A stretch of DNA of 64,000 bases, taken from assembly GCA_022385755.1 (NCBI GenBank), contig MU278348.1, positions 2,299,470 through 2,363,469 of the forward strand. Direction: 5' to 3'. Positions 34,275-46,031 of the stretch are shown in pieces. The stretch is from Trametopsis cervina. Its lineage: Eukaryota; Basidiomycota; Agaricomycetes; Polyporales; Irpicaceae. How positions within the stretch are numbered: the first letter of the stretch is position 1; each line of letters starts with the position of its first letter. Under the pieces are notes generated by a model, which had not been told where the DNA came from, searched no databases, and worked only from the letters and a program-made list of their open reading frames with translations. The position numbers and the translations under genes were made by a program.

Positions 34275-34648
34275 TACATATCGATTGAGGGTTCAGGGTT
34301 TGAATATTGTTCTGTTGTGTGTAAGTAGCCAATCTTATTTCTCGGATTGTTCGCAATCGTTGGAAGACTGGCAGACGCTTGTATTTCCCAAACCCGAACC
34401 AATCCATTCCATTCGAAGGGTGAGCAGCAGTGTAAACGAATGTACAAATGCGGTGTATCCACTATACAGGGTCCACAGCGACCTGGAGCATCAAGCACCA
34501 GGGAGAAAAGAGAGGGGCGGAGAGTAGCGAAACGACCTGACACCCCATTGTCACCGATCATGCGACATGGATAAACATCGTCAGAAGAGCTTTAGCCACG
34601 CAACATATTAGTATAGTGTCGATCAATGCAGGATATGAACTTACCCGT
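34275..34648. other. Convergent intergenic region
   Basis: 3' flanks of the EED-like gene (plus) and the repeat precursor (minus). Nothing else is recognised. Confidence 0.45.
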
Positions 34649-35470
34649 CTAAGCCTTGGGCTTGCTACCGGAGGCACCGTATGGTACGATTTCACCATTC
34701 AGCGACATCGTTGCATCCTGGGCGGGGACAGTGTTGACCTCGAGGTTCGCTCGCTTGTTCACCTTCTGGTAGGGCTCGATCGTACCGGTGAGCGACATGG
34801 TAGCGTCCTGAGCGGGGATCGTGTTGACGTCAAGATCTGCCCGCTTAGTTGTCTTAGCGTAAGGGATGATCTTGCCGTTAGGAGCCATGGTAGCATCCTG
34901 AGCCGGGATAGTGTTGATGTCAAGGTTAGCCCTCTTGGTCGTCTTGGCATAGGGAATGATCTTGCCATTAGGAGCCATGGTGGCATCCTGCGCAGGGACG
35001 GTGTTGATATCGAGGTTGGCACGCTTGTTTGTCTTGGCGTACGGTATGATTTTACCGTTGGGAGCCATTGTAGCATCCTGAGCGGGAACAGTGTTCACGT
35101 CAAGATTGGCTCGCTTGGTCGTCTTTGCATACGGTATGATCTTGCCGTTAGGAGCCATGGTGGCATCCTGCGCGGGGACGGTGTTAATATCGAGGTTGGC
35201 ACGCTTGGTCGTCTTTGCATATGGTATGATCTTGCCATTAGGAGCCATAGTAGCATCCTGAGCCGGGACGGTGTTGATGTCGAGATTGGCCCTCTTGGTT
35301 GTCTTGGCGTAGGGGATGATCTTGCCATTGGGAGCCATCGTGGCATCCTGCGCAGGGACGGTGTTGATGTCGAGGTTCGCCCGCTTGTTTGTCTTAGCAT
35401 ACGGGATGATTTTACCGTTAGGGGCCATCGTGGCATCCTGAGCGGGGACGGTGTTCACATCAAGGTTGGC
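34649..35470 (-). repeat. Nine-unit coding tandem repeat, 90-bp period
   Basis: Units 1-8 are 90 bases each, starting at 35470, 35380, 35290, 35200, 35110, 35020, 34930 and 34840 (minus strand); unit 9 is 34750-34649. Units 1-7 are nearly identical in protein but differ at many synonymous positions. Units 8 and 9 are diverged. Confidence 0.95.
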
Positions 35471-35678
35471 TCGCTTGATGTAGGCGGGGATCGTGTCCAA
35501 AGGTTCACGGCGCTGAACCGTACGACGTTCTACGGCGGCCTAAAATACCGTTGAGTGGCTGTGTACACAGAGATGAATTCGCACTTACCCGCATAGGCAT
35601 GGGCATCGGAGCAGCGATGGCTTGACCGGCAAATAGAGCCGCGACGGCGAGAAGGACGATGTTTCGTGCGGAGAACAT
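34649..35678 (-). CDS. Secreted KEX2-type repeat peptide precursor
   Basis: A ~326-residue precursor in two exons (intron 35540-35588, 49 bases). The start at 35678 gives a clear signal peptide (MFSARNIVLLAVAALFAGQ, then AIAAP). A short pro-region with dibasic pairs (VERR, VQRR) ends IKR. Nine tandem units follow: eight of 30 residues and a diverged last one of 33. The consensus begins ANLDINTVPAQDATMAP and ends IIPYAKTTKR, so each unit finishes in Lys-Arg, the Kex2 cleavage site. The unit spans are 90 bases each from 35470 down to 34751, then 34750-34649. The last unit lacks KR and ends GASGSKPKA. Cleavage would free ~28-residue peptides. The design matches pheromone-like, Rep1-repellent-like or dikaritin-type precursors, but the repeat itself is not one I recognise. 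No UstY-type or other tailoring enzyme is nearby. Confidence 0.9.
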
Positions 35679-36321
35679 GGCGTAAGAAGGGGAGGAGGGG
35701 GAGGTTCAAGCTACTCTCAAAGTGATGATGATGAAGACGGTTCAACCGTTGGTAAAGGTCGCGCAGCGGCCTGTTGCGGATACGAATGGAATCTAGAGCA
35801 ATGAGAGTAATCAGATCAACGGCTAAAAAAAACATTACGGACTCGCTGGAACGTACGAGGAGGGACGAGAAGGGAAACTAAGGGGCACCCAGCTGGCTGT
35901 GGTGGTGGTATAAGTAGAAGGGGGGAAAGACCATCTCCGCCAATAACAGGGCGCCCTGATTGGTCTCAGACGCACGATGTTGCCAGGCGGTAACATGGTA
36001 ACCACCCGCTGCATCTGCACGTCACAGATGCTAACAAGCAAAGTCGACATGCCGGTCACCACATCCTTTGCCACTCCTTTGCCCCTACTACAGTATTGGC
36101 CTATGCTATGTATAGCCTATAACGCATATAACATTCCCACAAACATTTGCTGTGTTCCACACTCAAGTTTCGATATTGGGACCTGCTGGCGTTTATATGA
36201 CCGGAGAGACCGTCGTCCAATCATGTGTAGCCATCATCTTCGCAGATCCCGATCTCTGAAGGTGGACTGAATTTTGTGTGGCTGAACGCTCAGCGGCGTC
36301 CTCGACTGGAACGCGCCAACT
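35679..36321. other. Divergent intergenic region, repeat precursor and ESF1 promoters
   Basis: The minus-strand leader before the repeat precursor is CT-rich, and a weak TATA-like ACTTATACC lies near 35915. A short direct repeat (GGTAAC twice) is near 35990. No gene is recognised. Confidence 0.4.
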
Positions 36322-38690
36322 ATGTCTGACCCAAGGTTCGCAAAGCTCAAAACTGACCCAAGGTTCCGTCGTATCCGGAAGAAGGAGTCCAAAGTCGTCG
36401 TAGATGACCGTTTCAAGAGTATTTTTGACGATGGTAAAGGGAAGAAGACCAAGGGCAAAGGTACATCATCTCGCGGTTCATTCTGTGCCTCGCATGTAAG
36501 ATTGACAGACGAACAGGGCGGGTAGACAAATACGGTCGCAAATTATCAGATAGTCACGAACAGGATGACTTGCGCCGCTTCTACCGGTTGGAGGATGATG
36601 GGGAGGAAGAGGAGGAAGAGGGTTCCAGCAAGAAAGCACCAGATTATGCCAGAGGTCAAGTGCTTCTGGAGTCTTCCGACGAAGAGGATGATCAGGAAGG
36701 CAAACCAGGCGATGAGGATAGCGACACTGGCGGTGTGGTAATGCTGGGGCGCGACGTCTCCAGACCGATAAACCTCCTCGGGGATGACGACGACGAGCCT
36801 GAAATTGATCTTGACGAGGACAATTTTGCCGACCTCGACGCGCAAGCTTCTGCGTATGCCAAGGAACACGAAGAGGAGGAGGACGATGTCCCGGAGGCCA
36901 ACCGCACCTACCGTATAGCTGTGGTCAATCTGGACTGGGACCATGTGCGAGCCAGCCATCTTTACAAGGTCTTCTCGTCTCTCGTCTCGTCTACGGGATC
37001 AGCAGTTCCTTCTGCATCTACTTCAAATCAAAGGAAGATGGCAAAGGGAGCTACACCGCAAGTAATTCGTGGTAAGATCCTCAGTGTTCGGGTTTATCCC
37101 AGTGAATTTGGAAAGGAACGTCTCGCACGAGAAGAGACGGAAGGTCCGCCGCAGGAAGTATTCAAACCAGAGGATACTGCTAGCGACGATGGGCGTGAGC
37201 TGCACGAGACAGGAGACGCAGAGGACTATAACGAGGAGGCTCTACGGAAATATCAGCTGGAGAGGCTAAGGTGAGTACCCAGCTTTCCCGAGTTGAGCTC
37301 CTTCGCTAAAGTGGACGTAGATACTATTATGCCGTTGTGGAATGTGACAGTGTGGCAACCGCCTCTCATCTCTACGATGAACTCGAAGGTACTGAGCTTG
37401 AACGTTCCGCCAATGTCTTCGACCTCAGCTTCATTCCCGATGACATGAAGTTCGAGGATGAATTCAGGTATATTATAAAGATCTGATATGCGCTCAATGA
37501 TTCACCTTGAACACAGAGACGAGGCTCTTGGAGCTACGAGCGCTCCATACAAAGGCCTTGAATTTGTCACCGATGTAAGAAACTCCGTTCCATCTTAGAA
37601 CTGACTGTCTGACATAAACGCTTTTCAGGCTCTTCGACACTCTCGCGTCAAACTGACGTGGGATGAAGATGATCCTGAACGCACCCATATCACTCGCAGA
37701 GTGTTGAGCCGCAAAGAAATCGAGGAGAGTGACTTCAAGGCATACTTGGCGTCCTCGTCAGAATCCGAACCGGAAGAAAATGCTGCTACGTCGAAGAAGA
37801 ACAAAGACAGGGACAGACTCCGAGCTCTTTTACTTTCTGGGGACGGTGATACTCTTCCAGAAGGATGGAACAACGGCGGTGAGGATGAAGGAGGAGACAC
37901 GGACATGGAGATCACCTTCACCCCAGGATTAAGCGAGAGCAACGGTAAAGGGAAAGGAGATGAAACGACGTTGGAGAAGTATCAGAGGAAGATGAGAGAG
38001 AAGAAAAAGAAGAGGAAGGAGGAGCTGAAAGGGAAACCACAGGAAGGAAAAGAGGGCAAGAAGAAAGGTGTCGATGATGACTTTTTTGCTGCAGATGGGG
38101 ATAGTGAGGACCATGACGAGGACGTGGAAGAGGCGGAGGGAGAGGAAGAGGACGTCGCGCCGTCACGGGAGGCCAAGTCTAGGGCCGACGAATTGCATCT
38201 CATTGCGACTGCAGACGACCCCAATGGCGAACCGAAACACTTCGATATGAAGGCTGTTATCAAAGCTGAAAAGTCGAAGGGAAAGAAACACAAAGGGAAG
38301 AAGAAGAAGAGTAAGACGGGAGAAACCGAACAGGAGCTGCAGGAGGACTTCTCTATCGATGTCAAAGACGATCGGTTCAAGGCTCTCCACGAAGATCATA
38401 CCTTTGCTATCGACCCTTCAAACCCTCAGTAAGTCTAATAACTGGTAATTGAGAGTAAACTGTTCTGACCGACTCTGATTACTCACAGCTTCAAGAAGAC
38501 GAAAAGCATGTCCGCTCTGCTAGAGGAGCGTTCAGTGAGGCAGCGAGAGAAGACATCGAAATCGAGAGAAGCTGTGTCGTCGGTGAAGACAGACGCAGAT
38601 AAGACAAGGAATCTCCATAACCTAGTGGAGAGTGTAAAACGGAAGAGTGCAGCGGTAAACACTGGCACAGGCAAACGGCGAAAGCTATAA
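36322..38690 (+). CDS. ESF1: Pre-rRNA processing protein ESF1
   Basis: This nucleolar protein is needed for 18S rRNA maturation within the small-subunit processome. The N-terminus ([20 protein letters not shown]) is the ESF1 signature. It is followed by the exon with VDKYGRK and an acidic, Glu/Asp-rich tract. The [22 protein letters not shown] block, [12 protein letters not shown] and [20 protein letters not shown] with the FIPDDM-F-DEF ending form the conserved RRM-like core. The C-terminal part has [23 protein letters not shown], a Lys/Glu coiled-coil-like region and [20 protein letters not shown] joined to FKKTKSM. It ends in a basic GKRRKL tail. Six exons with introns of 50-80 bases. Length and charge pattern fit the family. 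Confidence 0.94.
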
Positions 38691-38904
38691 CCTGCCAGGT
38701 GATTAGTAAAAGTATGTTAGTGCTGTTATAGACTATTCTCTAATGCACTTGGAATTATCCTGGACGAGCTCGTCTTACACAACTCGGGGATAGCTATGAT
38801 ATCTACAAGTGTGATTATTATGATGCACTCGGCACTACATGCAAATGGCACATACAAGGGCGAAGCATCCTAAAATACTGTATAATAAAATAGGAATACA
38901 CGTA

Positions 38905-40099
38905 TCACTTTCCAAGCCTCATCTCCGCCCCAGCGTACTGATCTAACGCCCTCCGAATGTCCGTTTCGTCAACGGGTATGTATTGATCTGTCCGCCCCGA
39001 ACCAAATAGGGTCTGTGTCCACCACGATGAGGGGTATCTGGTGTAACTGCACGAAGGAGTCAGCGTCCGTATGTAATGTACAAACGCGCTGAGGTACTTA
39101 CTGCATTTCCGTCAAGCTAACCTGCCAGGGTGGGAAACCAAACAGCTCTAGGACATGTTTAGGTTGTGTACATGGTGTGATGTGGTGTATGAGCATGAGC
39201 TCTGGTGGAGGGAAGCCGCTTTCGCCTGCCATCAGGTATAGTCAGTACATTGCACCATCATAATAACGCGTATACGTACTCTCCATGACTGTTTTGAGGT
39301 CATTGACCGTCAATTTGAAGTCGCGTGGCGCTGTTCCAGAGCAATGTCCCTGATGTTCTCTCACAAAGGAATTCGCAGCCCCCGCTATCGCAGCCTTTCC
39401 TGAATTGCGAGATATGATATGTAGTGTGAATGGAGATATTGAATCGGTGGAGGTTTTGCCTGTGGCACGGTATGAGGAGCCGTTTTATAAGTCAGGGAGA
39501 CATGAACTTACGGGAGACCCGACGTTTCGCAACACTCCTCCCACTGCTCTTTCGCTTCCGCGGGGAGTCGCCAAGTTTCAAGTTGTTCACGGAGAGTTTC
39601 GGAGCTATATGCTGGTTCGGAGAGAGTGACCGTGAGCTCGAAGGCGAGTCGTCTGAAAGCGGGGGTGTCAACGGGTACTCCAGCTCCGATTCAGAGGTGG
39701 TGGCAGCGGTGGAGCCTGCTTTGAAGAGACGAGTGCGCAGCTCGAAAGACAGGCTTGAAAGTATGCCTAGAACACGGTCTGTTTATCATGTGAGGTATTT
39801 GTCACCATATAGGAGAACGCACCGTGGCGGTCATAGAAAGTCAAGCGTGTTATGCCGACCTGTCGACACCATTCCACAACCTTCTCAACGTTCTGGAGTA
39901 TATCCTGCTCGAATGACTCAGAGACAGTGTCGACATCCGAGGCCAACAGGATTGCGAGGTGGTTGGGTACTTTCTTGCGCTCTGCCGCTAAAGGTAGTGG
40001 CTCCCGTGCGAAATACTGCTCCCGCAATGAAGTCGCGATGTTGGTTATAGCATAGAACGTGTGAATGAGATACAGCACTATTGATGCCAGCCAAGACAT
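38905..40099 (-). CDS. NUS1: Dehydrodolichyl diphosphate synthase subunit NUS1
   Basis: Nus1 (Nogo-B receptor homologue) pairs with the catalytic cis-prenyltransferase in the ER to make dolichol precursors for N-glycosylation. The start at 40099 gives a TM helix (MSWLASIVLYLIHTFYAITN). KKVPNHLAILLASDVDTVSE, KVVEWCRQVGITRLTFYDRH, a disordered middle and PRDFKLTVNDLKTVME follow. The conserved end is LMLIHHITPC, FPPWQVSLTEMQ, TRYPSSWWTQ and IRRALDQYAGAEMRLGK. The terminal R-L-G matches the essential RxG motif at the C-terminus of Nus1. About six exons. A non-ATG upstream frame was not used. Confidence 0.88.
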
Positions 40100-40431
40100 C
40101 GTCTGTAGACCCCACTGCACGCGTTACGGGGTCAAGAGAGACAAAGAGTGTGTCGTGAATATCGGAGGTGAAGGATGATTTCCTGAGGCGGCGTCGACTC
40201 GGAGGACTCTCTCCAGCATCTGGGCGCTGATCTCAGTATTTTTGGTCATCGACATTTGTGCGACGTGGCCACCTGCATGGCACTGCGTACCTCCACGCTG
40301 ATGGTAACCGTTCTCATGCTCATATTGTCAAGAATGTTGAGTATAATTACGTGTGCCTATCAGGTGTAGACTATGGAAAGCATTCCACGCTCCCTAAACA
40401 AAAGCGAATATATATGCATCGATACAGGTGA
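40100..40431 (-). promoter_or_regulatory. NUS1 promoter / SEC17 3' flank
   Basis: A 332-base gap between two minus-strand genes. One ACGCGT lies near 40118. Nothing else is recognised. Confidence 0.3.
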
Positions 40432-41463
40432 TTACAACAATGTAGGCTCGTCCTGAATGCTCCTCTTGATCTTAAGAAGAATGTTAGTCTTCCAGTTATC
40501 CAGCTTGGTGACTTGATCAAACTCGAACACGGCACCGGTGAACATCTCCTGGTCACCAGCTTCCACGGCTTCAATAAGCACGTTGATGAACTTCGCCTCA
40601 CGTGTCGAAGAGAAGGTCGTGTCGAGCGAAGAGTATTTAGTCAAGTTGCGCTTCGTGGTGATTGGATCCTGGAAACGAATTAGTTCGTGATGCAGTGAAT
40701 GGGGAAAACAGCACATACACCCATCGCCAGAGCGCACAGAGAGGCCCTTAGCCAGTACTCCTTCACGCTATACTTCGTAAGAGGGGATGACAGCGATCCA
40801 TCGGCCACTTGCTCATAACGCTGTATAGCCTGTGGGTATTCTTCAAGGTCGGCGTGGAGGTCAGCCGCGTCTTTAAAGCATGCATTCGCCGTTCTAACGA
40901 GGGCATGAGCGTCACAATACTCCAACCACTGAACTGAGACGTACGCTTGGGCATCTTCTTGCGCATACCACTCCGCGGCACGCTCATAGCTATCGCAAGC
41001 CTTACGGAGATCGTTCTGCTCCTGAAGATATATCTGGCCAATCTCCTTCTCTCTGTCTGCGGCTTGCCTGAAGCGACCGGCTTTGGTCAAGTGCGTGATG
41101 GTCTGCGACAGAGCCTGAATGGCCACTGTAGAAACGAACATACAAATGAGTACTCGTCCGCCGACAGAGGTGTAACCATCACTTACGATCAGGGTAGCCA
41201 CGTTTATATGCCTTTGCGGCATTCCACCAGGCCTGAGCAGCTTCATTCGACTCCTGAGACTTCTCCCTGCATTCCGCTTCCCTTGCGTGAGCGTCCCCAG
41301 CTTCCCTGAATAGCTTGTCTATCTTGAATGCATTTGCGGCTTGTTGGTATAGATCACCCGCTTCCTCGAATTTGGTCGTCGACGACGAGAACCAGCCCGT
41401 GGAGGAGTTGGCCTTCTTGTCTGCTTTCTCTAGCAGAATCTGAGCTTGCGATTTAGATGGCAT
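40432..41463 (-). CDS. SEC17: Alpha-SNAP, vesicle fusion adaptor (SEC17)
   Basis: Alpha-SNAP recruits NSF/Sec18 to SNARE bundles for disassembly after membrane fusion. The protein is all-helical, with TPR-like repeats. The start 41463 gives MPSKSQAQILLEKADKKA and the membrane-contacting WFSSSTTKFEEAGDLYQQAA. Further blocks are FREAGDAHAREAECREKSQE, AAQAWWNAAKAYKR, AGRFRQAADREKEIGQIYLQ, ACDSYERAAEWYAQEDA, CFKDAADLHADLEEYPQAIQ, YSVKEYWLRASLCAL, REAKFINVLIEAVEAGDQEM and the C-terminal KLDNWKTNILLKIKRSIQ. The length (~290 residues) is as expected. Four or five exons. It is head to head with PCM1. Confidence 0.95.
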
Positions 41464-41799
41464 GTGTGGTCGTAAATGTAGTAAGGAAGGGTCTGTGGCT
41501 GTAATAGGTGAGGCGCAGTGATGTGATGGCACTGCATGATTGAGACGCTCAGTATGACGGTGAGTCACGTGGGCTACGCGCTGTAGTACTAGCGATCATA
41601 GTCTCTGAGATGGGCCTCTACCTTTCTGTGCATTCACCTTGGATTCAGGCTTATCGCTGCTATACACATCAACCTATTGGGCTGCGATTAAATAGCTCCT
41701 TAGTAAGCTCACTGATATATATACTCCTACCCTACTCTCTCTAACATCACAACTTTAGCCTCACTTTGCAAACCCATCGGAGCCTGCACATTCGCGCCG
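41464..41799. promoter_or_regulatory. Divergent SEC17-PCM1 promoter
   Basis: A 336-base head-to-head spacer. TATATATA occurs near 41715 on the PCM1 side. No other motif is recognised. Confidence 0.35.
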
Positions 41800-43723
41800 A
41801 TGGCTCCCTCTCTTGAATCCATCCGCCCTTTAGCGGATAAGCACTATAAACCCTCGCATCTGCACTTCCAATATGGTACTGCTGGTTTCAGAACATTGTG
41901 CGTGTTTTCTCTTACCTTTTGTGCTCTACTAACTGTGCATGATAGAGGAGCCGTGCTTGACTCAGTTATGTTTCGTGTGGGGCTGCTGGCCGGCTTGCGC
42001 AGTAAGAAACTTGATGGCAAGACTATTGGTGTTATGGTCACTGCCTCTCACAATCCCGAAGCTGTGAGAATTTATGCTCTCTCAACGATGGAGGGCTAAC
42101 ATGATCCTCGTTTCACGTAGGACAACGGTGTCAAGTTGGTTGATCCGCGCGGCGAGATGCTGGAAGCCTCATGGGAAGCACACGCTACGGCATTGGCAAA
42201 CGCAGAATCGACAGACGCGCTGATCGCGACATTGCAGCGTCTCGTGACTACGCTCAGAATCGACCTGTCGAAACCCGCGCGTGTAGTTTACGCGCGCGAC
42301 ACTCGGCCGTCTGGACCCGCACTAGTGGCCTCTCTGGAGGACGGCTTCGCAGCTCTGGGCGTATCAGCTCGTAATGCGGAGGTTACCACTACTCCCATCC
42401 TTCATTACCTTGTAAGAGCCATCAATACCAAGGCTTCGAAAGATCCGTATGGAGATGATTCAGAGGAAGGCTACATGACGAAGCTGAGTAGCGCATACAA
42501 GAAGTTGGTGGTACGCGTATTTCCGTGTTCTCCTGCCCGTACATCTTCATTGATACATTACTTTCAACAGGCAGGGAAGGTTGCGTCTCCTCCCCTTGTC
42601 ATCGATTGTGCAAATGGAGTCGGCACTCAGGCCGCACGAAAGCTTGCAGAATATTTGGGTGACACCCTTCAGCTCATACTGTACAACACGGATGTGACCT
42701 CTCCTGGCGTTCTCAACTATGCTTGCGGCGCCGATTTTGTCAAGACGCAGCAGAGGCTGCCTCCTTCTCTTGCTTCCCACCTACGCCCTGGCCAACGTGG
42801 TTGCAGTTTGGATGGCGATGCTGATCGTCTCATGTATTTCTACCTGGACGAGCGCGGACAATTCCATATGCTAGATGGCGACAAGATTGCCGCTCTAGTG
42901 GCAGCATTCATCGTTGATCTTGTCAAGTCGGCGGGCCTGGGTAAGGAGGTTCAAGTGGGTATCGTTCAAACAGCATACGCCAATGGCGGCTCGACCAAAT
43001 ATCTTTCTGAGGTAAGAGTGTTCTACACCGATGACAGGGTATGGGAACCTTACGGAGGTTGGCCGTAGCGTCTTCCTGTTCGCTGTGTTTCAACCGGAGT
43101 CAAACATTTGCACCACGCGGCTGAACACTACGACATTGGAGTCTACTTCGAAGCGAACGGGCATGGAACCGTACTGTTTTCGCCTGAGACGCAAACAAAA
43201 CTGGCCGAACATCAGCCCAGCACCCCCGCACAATCTACCGCACTCAATCATCTGAACAACCTCATCCAACTCATTAACCAGACTGTTGGCGATGCTCTTT
43301 CCGACATGCTACTCGTTGAAGTCGTTTTGACTCATCGATCGTACAGCGGCATCGAATGGGATTCGTTATATGTCGATCTGCCCAATCGCCTTGTCAAAGT
43401 GTCGGTTCCAGACCGAAGTGCCTTCAAGACAACCGACGCCGAACGCCGCCTTGTCAGTCCTCCCGGTCTCCAGAACAGGATAGACGATCTCGTTCGGAAG
43501 TACGAGAGTGGACGTGCGTTTGTCCGGCCTAGCGGTACAGAAGATGTGGTTCGCGTCTATGCAGAGGCTAGAATTCGCCCTCAAGCAGATGGTTCGTCTC
43601 TTAGTGCTTGCTTTGCCGTTTAGTACTGACAGTTGATTTGTAGAGCTCGCCTTCCGTGTCGCTGGAATGGTCTTTGATGAGGCAGGAGGCGAACCCTCAC
43701 ACCGTCCTACGGAGTTTATTTGA
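41800..43723 (+). CDS. PCM1: Phosphoacetylglucosamine mutase
   Basis: It converts GlcNAc-6-phosphate to GlcNAc-1-phosphate for UDP-GlcNAc, the precursor of chitin, N-glycans and GPI anchors. Exons give [12 protein letters not shown], the active-site phosphoserine loop [42 protein letters not shown], the magnesium loop [21 protein letters not shown], a sugar-binding [12 protein letters not shown], and the phosphate-binding [15 protein letters not shown]. It ends [14 protein letters not shown] and HRPTEFI. About six exons; all catalytic elements are present. Length (~540 residues) is normal. Confidence 0.95.
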
Positions 43724-44162
43724 GCAGCGGAATGGAACAGACCGAAGACAATTATCACATCAGGAGCAATTGTACAACATTGTAGAGTCGAAACTGAAGT
43801 GTCCATGTAGTACTGTAATGTACAATTGAGCCATCATCCAATCACCACTTTTGAGTTCTACGCTGTTCTGCGTGGGTGTCATGGAAGCGCGCGCGAAGGT
43901 CGCCTGCATTCGCGAATATCACGCCAACCATTCGCTACGCTTCGTCTTACAGAGCATCTGTCCGACAACCATGCAAGCAGCACAGGATCGGCTGTTGTTC
44001 GCCGCTGTCTTTCAGCGCAACGGCCTTGTCTCGGTCGGTCAAGAATAGTATCTTCCGCGGGTCCAGCTCGGACGGGCGTCGGACGTCACCCATACATAAT
44101 ACAGACTCACTATTTCGGCCCAGTGAAATAACTTTCTTTCGCTGCAACTGTTACCATCTCCT
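43724..44162. other. Intergenic region, DUG3 promoter
   Basis: A tandem gap between PCM1 and DUG3. Small open frames in it have no recognisable similarity. Nothing is called. Confidence 0.4.
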
Positions 44163-45714
44163 ATGTGTCGCTTCGTAATCTACAAGGGTACCTCGCCTGT
44201 TCAGCTCTCGCACCTCCTCACTCGACCTTGCCACTCCATTATAAATCAAGCATTTGACTCGCGCCTCAGGCTGGACCGGAGGAGACCTATCAATGGAGAT
44301 GGATTCGGTGTAGGTCAGTTTTTATAGATTCTGCTGGGGGATACGTGTCGCTTAACGATTGCTAAGGTTGGTATGATTGCGAGTTCGACGAAGAGCTGGG
44401 GGGTCAGCCATGCATATTCACGTCTGTCACACCGGTGAGTCAGCTTCGTCTCTGCTGATACATATCCTTACAATATATGCAGGCTTGGAACAACGTGAAC
44501 CTCACAAGATTAGCAGAGAAGATCAAGTCCCCCCTGGTCTTGTGCGTCGCCCATGCCTCTTTATTGCTGCTGAGTCTGACAGACATACAGTGCTCATGTC
44601 CGCGCCACTACAGCAGGTACACTTTCTTTGGATAACTGTCATCCCTTCCAATTCGGCAAACTCATGGTGAGTACAGCATCCGCCTCTACTGGTCTTTCCC
44701 CTCAATAGTATAATCCAGTTTATGCACAACGGTGGAATCGCCGACTTCCCAAAGATCAAACGAAGGCTGCAGTCGTGCCTGCCCGATGACGTCTTCGACA
44801 TGGTCGGTGGCAACACAGGTCGGTCTCTCATACATACGTCCATGTCAGACAACTTATCATCCGGTAGACTCGCAGTGGGCTTTCGCTTTGTTTTTGTCAA
44901 AAGTGAGTGCCCCGTCTTCTCCTGAGAGTCACAAGACCCCTGACGGATAGGCCTAGCTACCCGATCGTCATGCAAAGTGTTACAAACCTGAAACACTACG
45001 GCAGGCGATGCAGGAGACCATTGCGAGCATCAACGAGATGACCGAAGATGCAGGTATCACTGAGGTCAGTGTGCAAGTAGCTGAGATTAACCTGTCACAC
45101 GACACTAATCTATCCTTAGCCAAGTCTGATGAATTTCTGTGTCACCGATGGCGAAAGCGTTGTTGCAACAAGATACATTTCTTCGAAGCAGGAAGAAGCT
45201 GCATCGTTGGTATGTCTCTTTTGGCCGTTTCCTCTGTTACTCTTATTTACAGTATGTCGTAGTGGTTCTCTTCTGGTACAACTTTCAGTGAGTACGCAGA
45301 AGGCGGCCATTACAAAATGTCAAAGAAGGACAAAAGAGAAAACATCATCATGGTTGGCACTCGGTTTCATTCTCATGTTTTCTGCGTGTCCTGATCACCG
45401 TGCTCTCAGATTGCCAGTGAGCCTCTGACGTTCGAAAAAGGTGACGTCGCTGTATTCAATGCCAGAGTGTCCGTACTAACTCCCTGGATGTAGCCGACTG
45501 GATGGAAATCCGAACCAATCACATGGTGGTCATTACTCCCAAGATGAACCTTCTCCAGATACCTATCATCGACAAATACTTTGTACCTCCCTCTGACCCT
45601 GCTGCGCTCAACCGTGGTACAGAGTTCGCCGCAGCGAAGGGTCTGCTTAACCCTCGCCCTGAAGTAAGCCAGAGGTTGGAATCCGAGCTTCCTAGTCCAG
45701 TTCTCGTTATGTGA
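44163..45714 (+). CDS. DUG3: DUG3-type class II glutamine amidotransferase
   Basis: Dug3 is the Ntn-amidotransferase part of the cytosolic Dug2/Dug3 enzyme that opens the gamma-glutamyl bond of glutathione. The N-terminus is MCRFVIYKG; Cys2 is the nucleophile after Met removal. Joined exons show INGDGFGVGWYD, SVTPAWNNVNL, SPLVFAHVRATTAG, LDNCHPFQFGKL, FMHNGGIADFPKIKRRL, GNTDSQWAFALFLS, LMNFCVTDGESVVATRYI and ADWMEIRTNHMVVI. It ends LESELPSPVLVM. The arrangement is that of the class II GATase domain alone. About nine exons. The Dug2 peptidase partner is not in the window. Confidence 0.9.
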
Positions 45715-46031
45715 TACTTGTCACATATATGCATGTCAATGCAATACCATTTGTACCTAGATGATACCCAACGCCTGTAGTGTGATCACATAATTGTAAT
45801 TATCAATAAATCTGTATATTCTTTGGCATGTGCACAGCCTCATTGCTGTATGTCGTGTGCGGCCTTTATGTTTTGGTGTGCTTGACGCGCCAAGCGTTTC
45901 TGTTATGGACAAGTCCCAAGTCGAGGCTCTGAGGATGCAATAGTAGCCGGCGCACGAACGCATTGTCTGTTGTTCCAGTGTTTTGCTTTTTGCTTCTGTA
46001 CGCCGACGAGTTCAGGCTAGGATAGCCTCTC
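45715..46031. other. Intergenic region, ICE2 promoter
   Basis: A tandem gap between DUG3 and ICE2. It includes AATAAAT near 45805, plausibly in the DUG3 polyadenylation region. No gene is seen. Confidence 0.4.

Noticed and set aside
34616..35554. 312-codon open frame on the plus strand over the repeat precursor
   Set aside because: It is the antisense of the tandem repeat. The 90-base period keeps it open; it has no start context, and the sense strand has a signal peptide and Kex2 sites.
36322..38690. Long minus-strand Ser/Leu-rich open frames over ESF1
   Set aside because: They mirror the acidic and lysine-rich coding repeats of ESF1; only the plus strand gives family motifs.
43826..44131. 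Small open frames between PCM1 and DUG3
   Set aside because: They overlap each other in several frames and have no similarity or splice-frame continuity.
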